Positions 25,127 through 35,486 of a stretch of 64,000 bases of DNA are shown piece by piece. Each line of letters starts with the position of its first letter. Within the stretch, counting starts at the first letter, position 1. The translations under genes were made by a program, and so were the position numbers. This DNA comes from Glomus cerebriforme (Eukaryota; Glomeromycota; Glomeromycetes; Glomerales; Glomeraceae), in contig QKYT01000516.1 of the NCBI GenBank assembly GCA_003550305.1, forward strand, positions 1,933 to 65,932, given 5' to 3'. The notes beneath the pieces were generated by a model. It ran no database searches. It was not told the origin of the DNA and saw only the letters and a program-made list of their open reading frames with translations.

Positions 25127-26506
25127 ATGTACAAACTGAACCGAGATGTCCTTTATTTGATATTGAAAGAATTTAAAAATGATAAAAAGACTCTTTATTC
25201 ATGTCTTTTAGTTAATAAACCTTGGTGTGAAATAATTATTCCAATTTTATGGAAAGATCCTTGGAAATTTTTAAAAAGAGGAAAAGAGAAATCATTATTC
25301 AACGTAATTATTTCATATTTATCTGATAAATCAATCAGAAAACCTTTATTTGATTATGTCAATTATTGTAGACATTTAAATTTAAATGAAATTAATGAAA
25401 TGATTAAAATGATTCATGAAGAATCTGAAATTAAAAAAGAAATAATTAATATTTTCATTAATGAAAATTCAAAATTTACACACCTTTATATACCTCATCA
25501 ATATGATTATCAATTACATCTTATTCCTGGAGTTAAACGTTGTTTGTCAGATCTTCAATTTCTTAGTTGTCATACTAGTATTAATAATAATCTTTTAAAT
25601 GGATTATTAGAATTATGCAAATCAATTAAAGAATTGGAACTTTTTATTGAAAAATGTAATAATAATTATGGAATTATTAATTTAATTGAAATTCCAAAAA
25701 ATTTAATTAATATTCGTTTTTTAACTAAACAATATGAAAGTATTGACAAACCATTTTATAAAATTCTTGAGAATTCTTTGAATAAACGTGCAAATAATAT
25801 TCAATATTTTACAATAATTAAACAACCTATTACAAATATTCTTTCAACTTTCATAAATTTAAAAAGATTAGAATTGGAATTAGGTGATTATTTTAATACG
25901 ACATGGGATTGTTTAGAAAATTTATTTTTACCTTTCTTACAAGTTTTAATAGCTAGATGTATTCCAATCAAAATTTTAACAAGTTTAATTAAAAATACAA
26001 ATGGTCATCTTATTGAAATAAATATTGATCGTATATATCATGATGAAATGAATAATAAGTTGATCATTCAAACTATTCATCAAAATTGTCCTTATCTTAA
26101 ATATCTTTTATTATTATTTAGAAATATTAATATTGTAGAATTAGATAATTTATTAATCAATTGTCAATATTTGGAAGGATTATATATTCTTACTAATGAT
26201 AATATTTATGCTGATAATATTTTTGATTGGGATTATTTATTTGATATTTTATCTAAATCTTCTCCATCTAATTTATTTAAATTTAAATTGGATTATGATG
26301 AAGGTCCTACGTTAGAACAATTAAAATTATTTTTTGATAAATGGAGAGGTAGAAATCCTATGTTATTACAAACTAATCAATATTTGGCATGTTGGAATAA
26401 ACTTCTTGATTTTATGGATTATTATAAAGCAGAAGGAATTGTTAAAAAATATGATTTATGTGAATCAAATTTTGATGATTTTGAATGGATTCAAGAAAAT
26501 TATTAA
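25127..26506 (+). CDS. F-box protein 2 with LRR-like C-terminal region
   Basis: A single-exon gene of 459 residues from the ATG at 25127. The frame is open 15 codons further up from a TTG, but those codons are translated poly(A), and the paralogue starts MSKLNRD against MYKLNRD here, so 25127 is preferred. Residues 1-46 are the F-box (LNRDVLYLILKEF, LLVNKPWCEIIIPILWKDPW). Then come degenerate LRR-like segments (IKELELFIEKCNNNYG, LKRLELELGDYF). It ends DFEWIQENY. Presumed SCF ubiquitin-ligase adaptor by family. It lies 314 bases upstream of BTB-TLDc gene 2 on the same strand. Confidence 0.88.
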   Translation: MYKLNRDVLYLILKEFKNDKKTLYSCLLVNKPWCEIIIPILWKDPWKFLKRGKEKSLFNVIISYLSDKSIRKPLFDYVNYCRHLNLNEINEMIKMIHEESEIKKEIINIFINENSKFTHLYIPHQYDYQLHLIPGVKRCLSDLQFLSCHTSINNNLLNGLLELCKSIKELELFIEKCNNNYGIINLIEIPKNLINIRFLTKQYESIDKPFYKILENSLNKRANNIQYFTIIKQPITNILSTFINLKRLELELGDYFNTTWDCLENLFLPFLQVLIARCIPIKILTSLIKNTNGHLIEINIDRIYHDEMNNKLIIQTIHQNCPYLKYLLLLFRNINIVELDNLLINCQYLEGLYILTNDNIYADNIFDWDYLFDILSKSSPSNLFKFKLDYDEGPTLEQLKLFFDKWRGRNPMLLQTNQYLACWNKLLDFMDYYKAEGIVKKYDLCESNFDDFEWIQENY

Positions 26507-26717
26507 ATCTTTTTTCTTTTTTTTGTAAATAAAAGTTTTAAAATTGTTTATTTTTTCAAATAAAATTATTTTATATTATTATATAACATTTGATTTTCAT
26601 ATTAAAAATTTATGTTAAAAAATATATTATAAAGTATATTCGCTTAAATGGATTAATTTATCCTTTCGTCACTTTCATCGACTAAAAAATAACGTAATTA
26701 GTGCAATCAATTTTAGT

Positions 26718-26723
26718 CACGTG
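26718..26723. promoter_or_regulatory. CACGTG palindrome upstream of BTB-TLDc gene 2
   Basis: It sits in TAGTCACGTGCG, 98 bases before the start codon. Same word and similar spacing as upstream of F-box gene 1 and the HMG-box gene. Function inferred. Confidence 0.35.
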
Positions 26724-26820
26724 CGTTAAACAACGTTGCACAGACGATTTTTTGTTTAAAAAAGGATCGTTCAAGTATTCTCTTTCTTTCTATTTTAATT
26801 AAATACTTTGATATTTGATA

Positions 26821-28295
26821 ATGGTTGATAATAAATTTTTGCCAAAATTATCGCAAAATTTACTTGAAATTTTAAATGATGAAGAATATTATGATATTAT
26901 TATTGAAGTTGGTAATGACCCTTATGTAAAAGTATTTCGTGCACATATGGTCATTTTATATTATCGTTCTCCTTATTTACAAAGAATTTTATCAACAAAT
27001 AAAAAGAAAAATGATGGAATTTTGACACATATTAAATTACCAAATATTTCACCTGAAATTTTTCAAATAATTTTGAGGTAAATAATAAATTATAATTATT
27101 TCTTATTATTATTATTTTTTTAATATTTGTGAAATATTTTTATTTTAGGTATATTTATGGCGGAAGACTAAATTTGGAAGAATTGGATACTTCAGATATA
27201 ATCAAAATATTATTTGTAGCCAATGAACTTAGTCTTCAGGAATTAATTATATATTTACAATCCTTTTTGATTGAAAATAGAACAAATTGGATGGAACAAA
27301 ATTTTTATTGGATATATCAAACATGTTTTGAAAATAATTCTTTCTTGGAACTTCAAAAATATTGTACATATTTAATTTCCAATGAGCCAAACAAAATATT
27401 TAACTCACCAAATTTCTTTTCAATTCCAGAAAAACTTTTGATATCAAACATTCAAAATGATAATCTTAAAATGAGCGATATTCAAATTTGGGATCATGTA
27501 CTTAAATGGGGAATTGCTCAAAATCCAGAACTTCCTTCTAATATTATAAACTATTCAAAAGAAGATTTCAATATTTTGAAGAATACTTTACAACAATGTA
27601 TTCCACTTATTAGATTCTACAATTTAACTTCTAAAGAATTTTCTGATAAAGTATATCCTTATAGAAAAATTCTACCAAAGGAATTACGTAATGAGTTAAT
27701 TAAAACGTTTTTAAATCTTTCAGATCCTGATAGTAAACCAAGGAATAATTCAAAACTTCATACAATTAAAGAAATTGATTCAAAAATTATTACATATCAA
27801 TATGTCGAATTAATCTCAAAATGGATCGATAGATTAGAAATTACAGACAATTTAACTTCATCATATGAATTTAAATTATTATTTCGTGGATCTCGTGATG
27901 GAGTTACAAGCGGTAAATTTCATGAAATTTGTGACAATCATTCTCGTACAGTAACAATTGTTAAAGTGAGGGATAGTAACGAAATTCTTGGAGGATATAA
28001 TCCAATTAAATGGAAATCTAATGGCAATTTTACCTTTACTAAAGATAGTTTTATATTCTCTTTTAATAATGATGATGGTTATGTTTTAANTCGTGTAATG
28101 AATGGAAAGTATGCTATATTTAATGCATCTAATTTTGGTCCATGTTTTGATAAAGATTTTGTTATTTGGTGTCCATACTCGTCCATTCAAAATTATAGTA
28201 AAAAAACTTCTTATGAAAAACGGATTAGAAATACTCAAAGTGGTTTTGATATAGAAGAATGTGAAGTATTTCAAATTGTAAATAATAATGTTTAA
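26821..28295 (+). CDS. BTB-BACK-TLDc protein 2
   Basis: Two exons, 26821-27077 and 27149-28295, join in phase (ILRYIYGGRLNLEEL across the junction) to give 467 residues. The first ATG is at 26821; the TTG two codons earlier is not needed. BTB spans ~25-125 (EEYYDIIIEVGND, FRAHMVILYYRSPYLQRIL). BACK follows (IQIWDHVLKWGIAQNP, IRFYNLTSKEF). TLDc spans ~290-467 (LLFRGSRDGVTSGKFHEICD, ILGGYNPIKW, SFIFSF, ASNFGPCF). It is presumed to be a CUL3 adaptor. The N-terminus (MVDNKFLPKLSQNLLEIL) marks a different subfamily from genes 1 and 3. One codon is undefined because of the N at 28090. Its last ~270 coding bases are duplicated in inverse orientation at 17540-17818. Confidence 0.9.
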
Positions 28296-29190
28296 TTTTA
28301 AAATAATTTGATGGGTAGCTTTTTAAATTATTTTTTATTTAGGGGTTTTTTTTATTATTATACTTTCCTATTTCAAAGAAAAATGAATTTGTATTTTTTT
28401 TTAAAAAAAAACTTTATTTTCTGTTCTGACAGTTAATTAATTATTTCGTTAAATCTTAAAATTAAATAAATATACAATATTAATATCACTATACATATTT
28501 AGTTTATTTTTGTGATTAAGCAAATCCAGTAAAATAATTCGAAATTTCAGTACAAACAATAATTAGAAATTAACTTACTCGTGCATTTTTATTAATAATA
28601 ATTCATGGCGTATTAAACTATCCTTTATTTGATTATACTTCATGAATAGAAAAATTTAAGGTCTTAAAAATTACAGTAAGTTTTTTTACTGGAATTGTTG
28701 TCGAGTAACACCGTATTTATTGTTTCAATATTTCTTTATTTCAAATATAGATTTAACCAATTAAATTTTTTGCTGTTTAAATTAACATAGCTAAGGCATA
28801 TAAAAAATAAACAAAAATCCTTTGCATGCAAATTATTTTAATATACAACAAATAACATGACGGATTCAATTATTAATAATTTTACTTTATATCCATACCT
28901 TCTCATTTTTAAGACAAAATTGATCAGAAAAGCAATTATTGCTCTTTTTAAAATGGTGCTACCCTACGGAATATAAATTATGAGATACAAATTGTTCGGT
29001 TAATCGTATAATTTTTTTATTATATATTCGTACATATATAGGATAATACCATTTTGAAAAGAGTAATAATCAACTAATAACTTGTAAAGAATAATAAACC
29101 AATCAAATTGCATTTGAAATCTGGTATAAATTTGGTCTTGGCGCTTGAAAGTGCTTATATTTATTAAGTGTACAGTATTAAGCAATAATC
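28036..29190 (+). repeat. Inverted repeat A, right arm
   Basis: Covers the 3' end of BTB-TLDc gene 2 and ~0.9 kb of its downstream DNA, and matches 16181-17818 in reverse complement. It holds the intact gene end, so this is probably the source copy. The similarity ends near TTTATTAAGTGTACAG at about 29180. Confidence 0.9.
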
Positions 29191-30226
29191 CATTTAACCA
29201 TTTTAAAGAGTGTAAGCAGTTTCATATAGCAATTTCACTGATTTTATTAATTTACGGCATTTTTAACGATTCTTTATTAACTTATACTAGAGAATATCAT
29301 CATTCAAATTTATACGGATTTGCTGGTTAGATTTATGTAGCCAATTTGTGACACGGGTACTTTCATGGCACCGAGCTGTTTCTCAAATCATGGGATGATC
29401 AGCTAATCAGATTTTGAATTTTTCTTTAGCCGAATAAGTCAGACAGGAATTCGGAAAAATGATTATGAATAAAATGCACGTGCAAAAAATATTATTTTTT
29501 TCTGATGGTAGAGTCTGGACAAGCTTGTCCGGGCTCGTCAAAATTGTGCAGAAGCGGCTTTGTACATGATAAGTAGGATCAGCGTCAGGTTAAATTTATC
29601 TCCTGAAACAGCCAAAGGCACTGTGAATATGACTAGCTTATTTTTCTGATGGTAGAGTCTGGACTAGCTTGTCAAATTTGCGCAGAAGAATGGTTTCATA
29701 TATGGCATAATGGCCAAAAACAATTAACAAATTTATATTTTTATTCAGGCAATATATATATATATTAGACGAACTTTATTAATGCGATTGAATACTCAAG
29801 CTTTTCCAAGTTATTTCAGCAATTACATAATTGGTTTAGGTTTAAGACGTATGATGGGAGGTAAATCTAATCTGTGCTATTTTTTCTTTACCTATGCTAT
29901 TAAAAACTTTATGCATCTTTTGGGATCTCTGTCCTTTTTTGCAATTACTTTTTTTGCATAAATACTTCAAAAAACAAGCCTTTTTTTATACTTAATTTCT
30001 ACTGCATATGAAAATAAAAGTTTTATTAAAATGAAGTAAAATATACTGCTTTATTTTATGCAATTATAGGGCATTTCAACAATTAGTTAAAGAAAATTAC
30101 ATTGCCATTTCGGAATACCAGTAATCCAAAAATGGAAATGTGTTAAGATTGAATCAGGGGACTTTACTTTTGAACAAAAAAAAGGATTATAGTGACTCAG
30201 TAAAAAAAAAACTCAATTCCTAAAAT
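29191..30226. other. Spacer with short direct repeats and exon-like patches
   Basis: TTTTTCTGATGGTAGAGTC occurs at ~29497 and ~29641, each followed by AGCTTGTC. At 29781-29861 an open patch reads LMRLNTQAFPSYFSNYIIG and ends at a possible GGTAAAT donor. At 30070-30120 another short patch reads FQQLVKENYIAIS. They may be remains of one decayed gene; family unknown. Confidence 0.35.
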
Positions 30227-31042
30227 TTACAATCCCAATTCCTTCTCTTTTTCAATGTTTGACAATTCCAAAGCTCGAATTTTAACTTATCTCTCTTTAA
30301 TAGACAGTTCACGTTCTTTGAGAGTAAGATGCCTTTTTTTTCGACTAAATCTTCTTCATCCATATCCCTGTTATGTTTTTTTGATTTTTTTTATGGATTA
30401 ATTTTAAAACATTGGGGTTATCCCATAATGCATTGGCAAGCTTTACGTGCGTGTTCCTTATTAATTAAGAGAAAAAATGGTTAGTATTAAATACATGTAA
30501 GTAACCTAGTGAAAGGAAGTTTTCTTGATTATTAAGGAGATACATAACCAACTCCTCCTCCAGAATTAGTAGACTTAATAATCAAAAAAACTTCACCTTC
30601 ACGAAAGACAGTATATATGTGGCCAGAAATGTGTTTGTTCTTACTTATTTCAACCTCGCTAATGCAGTTAGTAAAGTGCAAAACCATGACAAACTCTTAC
30701 TTATTTCAACCTTGCTACAAGGCGCAGAGCTTTAATAGGTTCTTACTTATTTCAACCCACTAAGATGGTTAGCGAAGTGCAGAATAACTCATTTCTTTAC
30801 CTTTGGTAAGCTGACTTTCTTTTAAAGCTACTTACTTTTCTATTATTTATCAAATTTTGTGCTTGACTTCTTTCTTGTTCTGTTGACGAATCTTTTAATA
30901 AAACATTATTCATCTGTTTGTAGAATATTCTATGAATTTTGTTAGCATGACAACCGTTCAACTTTTGAAGGCACCAACTGTCAAAGTTAATTAACGACCA
31001 TTCAGCAGAGTCTTGTTTGAAGTAGGATGCGTATTCCGACAT
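30227..31042 (-). pseudogene. Broken gene with a charged coiled-coil C-terminus
   Basis: Reading from 31042, an 81-codon frame (MSEYASYFKQDSAEWSLINF ...) ends at 30797, possibly at a donor CAAAGGTAAAG. Further down, LANALWDNPNVLKLIHKKNQ appears in one frame and RHLTLKERELSIKER in another. After a stop it resumes IRALELSNIEKEKELGL and ends near 30227. The K/E/R/L heptad-like end looks like a real protein C-terminus. The frame changes and internal stop argue for a dead gene, though an unrecognised intron could explain part of it. Family not recognised. Confidence 0.4.
30638..30780. repeat. Three spaced copies of TTACTTATTTCAACC
   Basis: The word CTTACTTATTTCAACC occurs at about 30641, 30692 and 30743, each followed by a short variable stretch containing TTAGTAAAGTGCA or TTAGCGAAGTGCA-like sequence. 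The period is about 51 bases. It lies within the broken gene above. Confidence 0.6.
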
Positions 31043-31394
31043 TCTGACATAAAGTGAGTTCTTTTATCGTATATAAAATGATAAAAGGTAATTTTAGGAT
31101 ATGAATAAGCAACTTATATATTAGCTTAAGGAAAACGTCCAATATTTATATTATTTTTCGCGACACGCTCGCCTGTATGAGGGATATACTCATACAGTAT
31201 GAGGGAGGTTCTAGTTTTTGAAAAATAATATAAAAAAGAAAATGGAAAAATGGAGGAGGTATTTATACATTATTGAGAAGAATGAGTCATGAGTATATTA
31301 TGTAATTTTATTATTGATTTAAAAGATATTCTCTATGTCATAGATTTTTTTTGACGTAATAACGTATTGCCTAACGTGTATCAACTAAAAAATA
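31043..31394. other. Spacer with a truncated repeat-family signature
   Basis: CCTGTATGAGGGATATACTC and CATACAGTATGAGG (31170-31205) match the inverted signature block at 21735-21780 in the same orientation. At 31250-31285 AATGGAGGAGGTATTTATAC matches the complement of 21500-21535. No gene seen. Confidence 0.45.
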
Positions 31395-33842
31395 GTTACA
31401 TTAAAATTTATTTAACAAAGTATCACATATAACAATAATTCATAATAATTGTAAATTCTAGATTAAATTTGTAATTTGTACAAATATTATAAAAGAGTCA
31501 TTTTTCTCAAACTTGTTTTTTTATTCGTTCAATATGTCTGACGATAATAAAATTTATAATAATAACCATTTTTTATTTATTTTAATTAGAAGAAATAACT
31601 ACAAATTACATATAAGAAATTTCTGAAAAATGGAGATCTAACATCACAATCTTATATAGGAATACGAAAGATGATAATAAGACATTTGAATGGTAGTTAA
31701 AATCATTAAAGGGAAATATTATGAATTAGGTTATTATTATAACTAATAACTACGGATATGATGTTAGGAAGTTAATAAGGTGAACCTCCTAGAGAAGATG
31801 AGAATAATCCTCATCGAACCTCACCAACATGGAAGTATTAATTTAATGAACAAATCCGGAACAACCAGTTTGCCACGAATATCAATGTATTTTTGAAAAT
31901 AATACCGGAATTTCAAGTCAATATCACTTTTTAATTAATATAATAAATGTAATAAATGTATGATCTTTAATTTTATTCAAAATCCTCGCACATGATCAAG
32001 CAGTTTTAGTACGATGTTATTTTTTTTTAATCTTATATTCTTAGTTACTAAATAAATTGTATTTAATAAAAACTAATTTTAATCAACTAATTCGTACGCG
32101 TACAAAATGTTTTTTTTTTGTAAAAAAAAAAAAAAAATCTCACATGCACACGCGATCAATGATAGTACTTTATGTAATAGATTCATATAATAAAATTTCA
32201 TTATGACTATTACTAATATAAAAAAAATATGGATTGTGACTTATTAAAAATAAATAAATTTGGTAATAAAAAATGAATAAATATAAATTAAGTAACACGG
32301 CATAATCAATAATAATAAGTTCTCATGACAAATCCTTTGTAAATTTTACAAAGGGTAAAAAAAAAATTATAAATACCTATAATTTTTTTTTTTTTTCAAA
32401 AACTAGATTCACTGGATTCTCCCTTTAAACTCTTTTCTCACTATAATTTTATTTTCTCTTTTTTCCTATCTGGCTGGTTTGGTTTCTTTTTAAAATTCCT
32501 TTAAACTTCCTCTTCTCTTCCTTATACTGTATATAGAAGTCTTCTTCGTATCAGGCAAGGAAAAACCGGACAGTTTTAGTCGAGTCTCTCCTACTGACCG
32601 GTTTGGTTTAGATTAGAATTCCCTTTTTTCATTTCCTAATATTTATGTTTATGAAGCAATATTGAAGACTAATGAGATCAGTGATGGGGAGTTATCAACA
32701 AACAGCAAAAAAGATAAAAGAAAAAAGAAGAAATACTACTTCAAGATAAAATAAGAAATATGCAACAACTTCAGTTTAAGAAAGATGGCTGAGTGAAAAG
32801 TTACTTTCAATGTCTCAAGTATTGAAAAAGACGTAGATAAGAGGGGAGAAATATTCAAGATATTTAACCCATTTCAGCATGTTGAAACGTGGAAAATTAA
32901 ACCTAAAAAAGATTAGAAATAATAAATAATTATGGGTAAAACAAATAAGCGATGATGAGCTCAAGATAACAGAAAATACAAAAAGAGAAAGATGGAATGA
33001 AAGAAAATGGAAGAAAAAAGACAGACAACAAGTTAAAAGAAGTATTAAGCAAAAGAAAATATTTGCTATGATTAAAAGGACAACAAGAAATATAACAAAT
33101 TGTTGGACTTTAAAGAATAATAAAAGAAACAGGTCACGATTAGAAATCAAAGAACATTTCCAAAAATGGATAAGACAAAGTCAGAGAAGTGACAAAATGG
33201 AAAGAATAATTTGAAGGAAAAATGCATATAAACAAAGAAAGGTATACCGGCTTAGAAAAAAGATGTCAGTCACTTACTTAATTGTGGAAAAAAGTTTGGA
33301 ATAAAAGATGTAATAAGGTAGCAGAAATAGGGGGGAATAATTATATGAAAACAAAATATAAGAATAAAATCAACAAAAACAAACAATAATAATAGAAATA
33401 AAATAGAAAGGATAATGAAGGAATACATGAAAAAAAATATATAAATAGAGTAGTAATTTTCTTAATTTTTTTAGTAATTTTATTTTATTGAACTATAAAT
33501 TTAGTATAAGGTTCCATTGCAATTGTTTGATCTATTTAATAATATTAGTAATGTTGTTTACAAATTATCATAAAAAAACTGAAAATACATATATTAAAAA
33601 TATTTTTTTTAATAAATAAAATATTTTTTTAAATTTTGTGAATTGTTTCGACCAATGATCTAATGGATAACTTGTATTTACTACTCCGCTATAGCCATCA
33701 TTTTCTAATTACCAAAAATAACTGCCGGAATTTCCTTTATTATATAAACTTCATAAACTATATTCAGTGACTGGTCCATATTTAATTGGTTATTAAGGTT
33801 TAACAAGTATTTCATAGAATATATAAAAAAAAGTCATCACCG
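31395..33842 (+). repeat. Inverted repeat B, right arm (~2.4 kb)
   Basis: Reverse complement of 18825-21265. It includes a plus-oriented copy of the ~1.5 kb repeat family (about 32170-33480), with AAAACTAGATTCACTGGATT and the signature block at 32500-32620. It carries an extra ~95 bases (about 31810-31905) missing from the left arm, bounded by AATAAT on both sides. Confidence 0.85.
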
Positions 33843-34126
33843 CTTGCCATTTTTAATTTTCCGCAATGATTGTAAGTTGAGCACCGATGCTAAACTTTCA
33901 AGGATGATTGCGTATTTACTTATAAACTCTTCACGTGATCCTATAATACAGTACTTTTGTAATGAATAATAAATAAATAAAAATCTTTATTATAACAAAA
34001 TTTAATTTTGTAACATAAACCGATTTTTTTTGATAAATATATGGGTTATAAAAAATGTATCAAATGTTTTTCAAAAGAATAATTGTCAAAAAAAAAAGAA
34101 TCTTAGTAATCATTGATAACAATATC
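33843..34126. other. Short AT-rich spacer
   Basis: 3' flank of the minus-strand hydrolase. A CTTCACGTGATCC lies near 33900. No gene. Confidence 0.5.
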
Positions 34127-35326
34127 TCAGGCTATCTCAGTGCAAATGGTCACTTCCCCAGTGAATATCAAGTATGGGTCTCCATGCTGTTTTAACGATC
34201 TCGCTATCGCTCCAATGGTGCGTGGTACAACACCTTCAAATAATACTTTCTCTTCCATGGTAATCCTTATTGGAACATCCATATCCACCATGTTATCGTT
34301 CAAAAGAATTATCACATTTTTGTAATCTTTAGTTTGAATGTCAAAATTTTGACCATCACGTGTTACAATTACTTTAGTATACTGACGAACTTGATTTTCT
34401 GGAAGTGCCAACCAATAAAATCGATCATGAGTAACAGTATCTTGCCACCAGACTACACGATCAGGTATAGGATTTCGAGTGTGATGTGCCATCCAGCTTA
34501 ACGCATCTTTTTCTTTACCCTCCATCCAGTGTCCCATCTTTTCATAGATTTCAGCCCAATAAATGTAACCATTAGGATCTTCCTTGTGAAGTTCCGCAAG
34601 TTTGTCTGACCATTCCTGACCAACCTTATTTCGATCATAGGCAAAATCTTCGGCTCCTACATGGATTGTGAAAGGTGTGTTGCGAAGACCTAATGGTGAT
34701 GCATCATTTGGATGTCCCGCATTCATGTTTGCAGCTGCCCACCTATCAGCTGTTCGTGGGACAACTTTGTACACGCCATCACCACCTGCTGAATATCCTG
34801 TCAAATACACCTTGTTTGGGTTTACTCCCTCAAAGATCATCATATTTTCAATAATTCGGTCAAACATGTGATCAATTTCTGGTCGATGCCACAAGTCCCA
34901 AGTGTTGCCAGGAGCTCGAGGTACTACATAAACACCCTCCTCAGGAGTATATAAAAATTTTTGATTTTCCCATTGTGAATCATTAAATTCAGGTTCAGCA
35001 TTACCACCTCCATGAAGAGAAATAAACAAACTTTTTTCACCAAATGGTTTTGCACCGAATGTTTTGTACCATATACGCATAGAGGCATCCTGATTGGTAA
35101 TTAACAACTTTTCTTTTTCTCGTTCCTTCTTGATTGTATCGACGTAATTATTCCATAATAGTTTCACAACATGGTCACATTCTGATTTGGTTAAGGGTAT
35201 TGCTGCAACATCAATATTTTCGAGGGAAGAATAAAAGTCTCCTTCATGTGGCTGAGATAAATGTTTGTGCAAAACACCAAGTATGGTATCTTTATTAGTG
35301 ATCCTAGTGCGTTTAATGGTTGTCAT
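34127..35326 (-). CDS. Alpha/beta-hydrolase, esterase / depolymerase-like
   Basis: A single-exon gene of 399 residues from the ATG at 35326 (MTTIKRTRITNKD). The frame is open upstream only through a TTG. ISLHGGGNAEPEF (residues ~102-114) is the oxyanion-hole type HGGG. VYLTGYSAGGDGVY carries the nucleophile elbow GxSxGG with S179. An acid is likely at D227 (HVGAEDFAYDRNK), and H266 in KMGHWMEG is the probable catalytic His. The ~130 residues after that, including the Trp-rich WWQDTVTHDRFYWLALP, form an extra C-terminal domain. The fold fits serine esterases related to poly(3-hydroxyalkanoate) depolymerases and feruloyl esterases; the substrate cannot be told. No signal peptide or membrane segment is seen, so it is probably cytosolic. 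It is notably less AT-rich than its neighbours. Confidence 0.82.
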   Translation of the reverse strand: MTTIKRTRITNKDTILGVLHKHLSQPHEGDFYSSLENIDVAAIPLTKSECDHVVKLLWNNYVDTIKKEREKEKLLITNQDASMRIWYKTFGAKPFGEKSLFISLHGGGNAEPEFNDSQWENQKFLYTPEEGVYVVPRAPGNTWDLWHRPEIDHMFDRIIENMMIFEGVNPNKVYLTGYSAGGDGVYKVVPRTADRWAAANMNAGHPNDASPLGLRNTPFTIHVGAEDFAYDRNKVGQEWSDKLAELHKEDPNGYIYWAEIYEKMGHWMEGKEKDALSWMAHHTRNPIPDRVVWWQDTVTHDRFYWLALPENQVRQYTKVIVTRDGQNFDIQTKDYKNVIILLNDNMVDMDVPIRITMEEKVLFEGVVPRTIGAIARSLKQHGDPYLIFTGEVTICTEIA

Positions 35327-35455
35327 TAGGAAATTTGTAGAATTGTAAAGAAGTTTTGAACAGATCTTTTTCTTCAAAGTATAGTATATCTGAGTCTGTT
35401 GAGAGGTTTTATTAATTAATTATCACCTTTTAAATTAATAATTGTAACATTTAAG

Positions 35456-35486
<31 letters not shown>

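Noticed and set aside
19520..33150. A hydrophobic frame at 19520-19864 with a mirror copy at 32815-33150 that looks like a membrane protein
   Set aside because: It is the pyrimidine-rich antisense strand of the purine-rich repeat body. The two copies are just the arms of inverted repeat B, and the C-termini differ by a frameshift.
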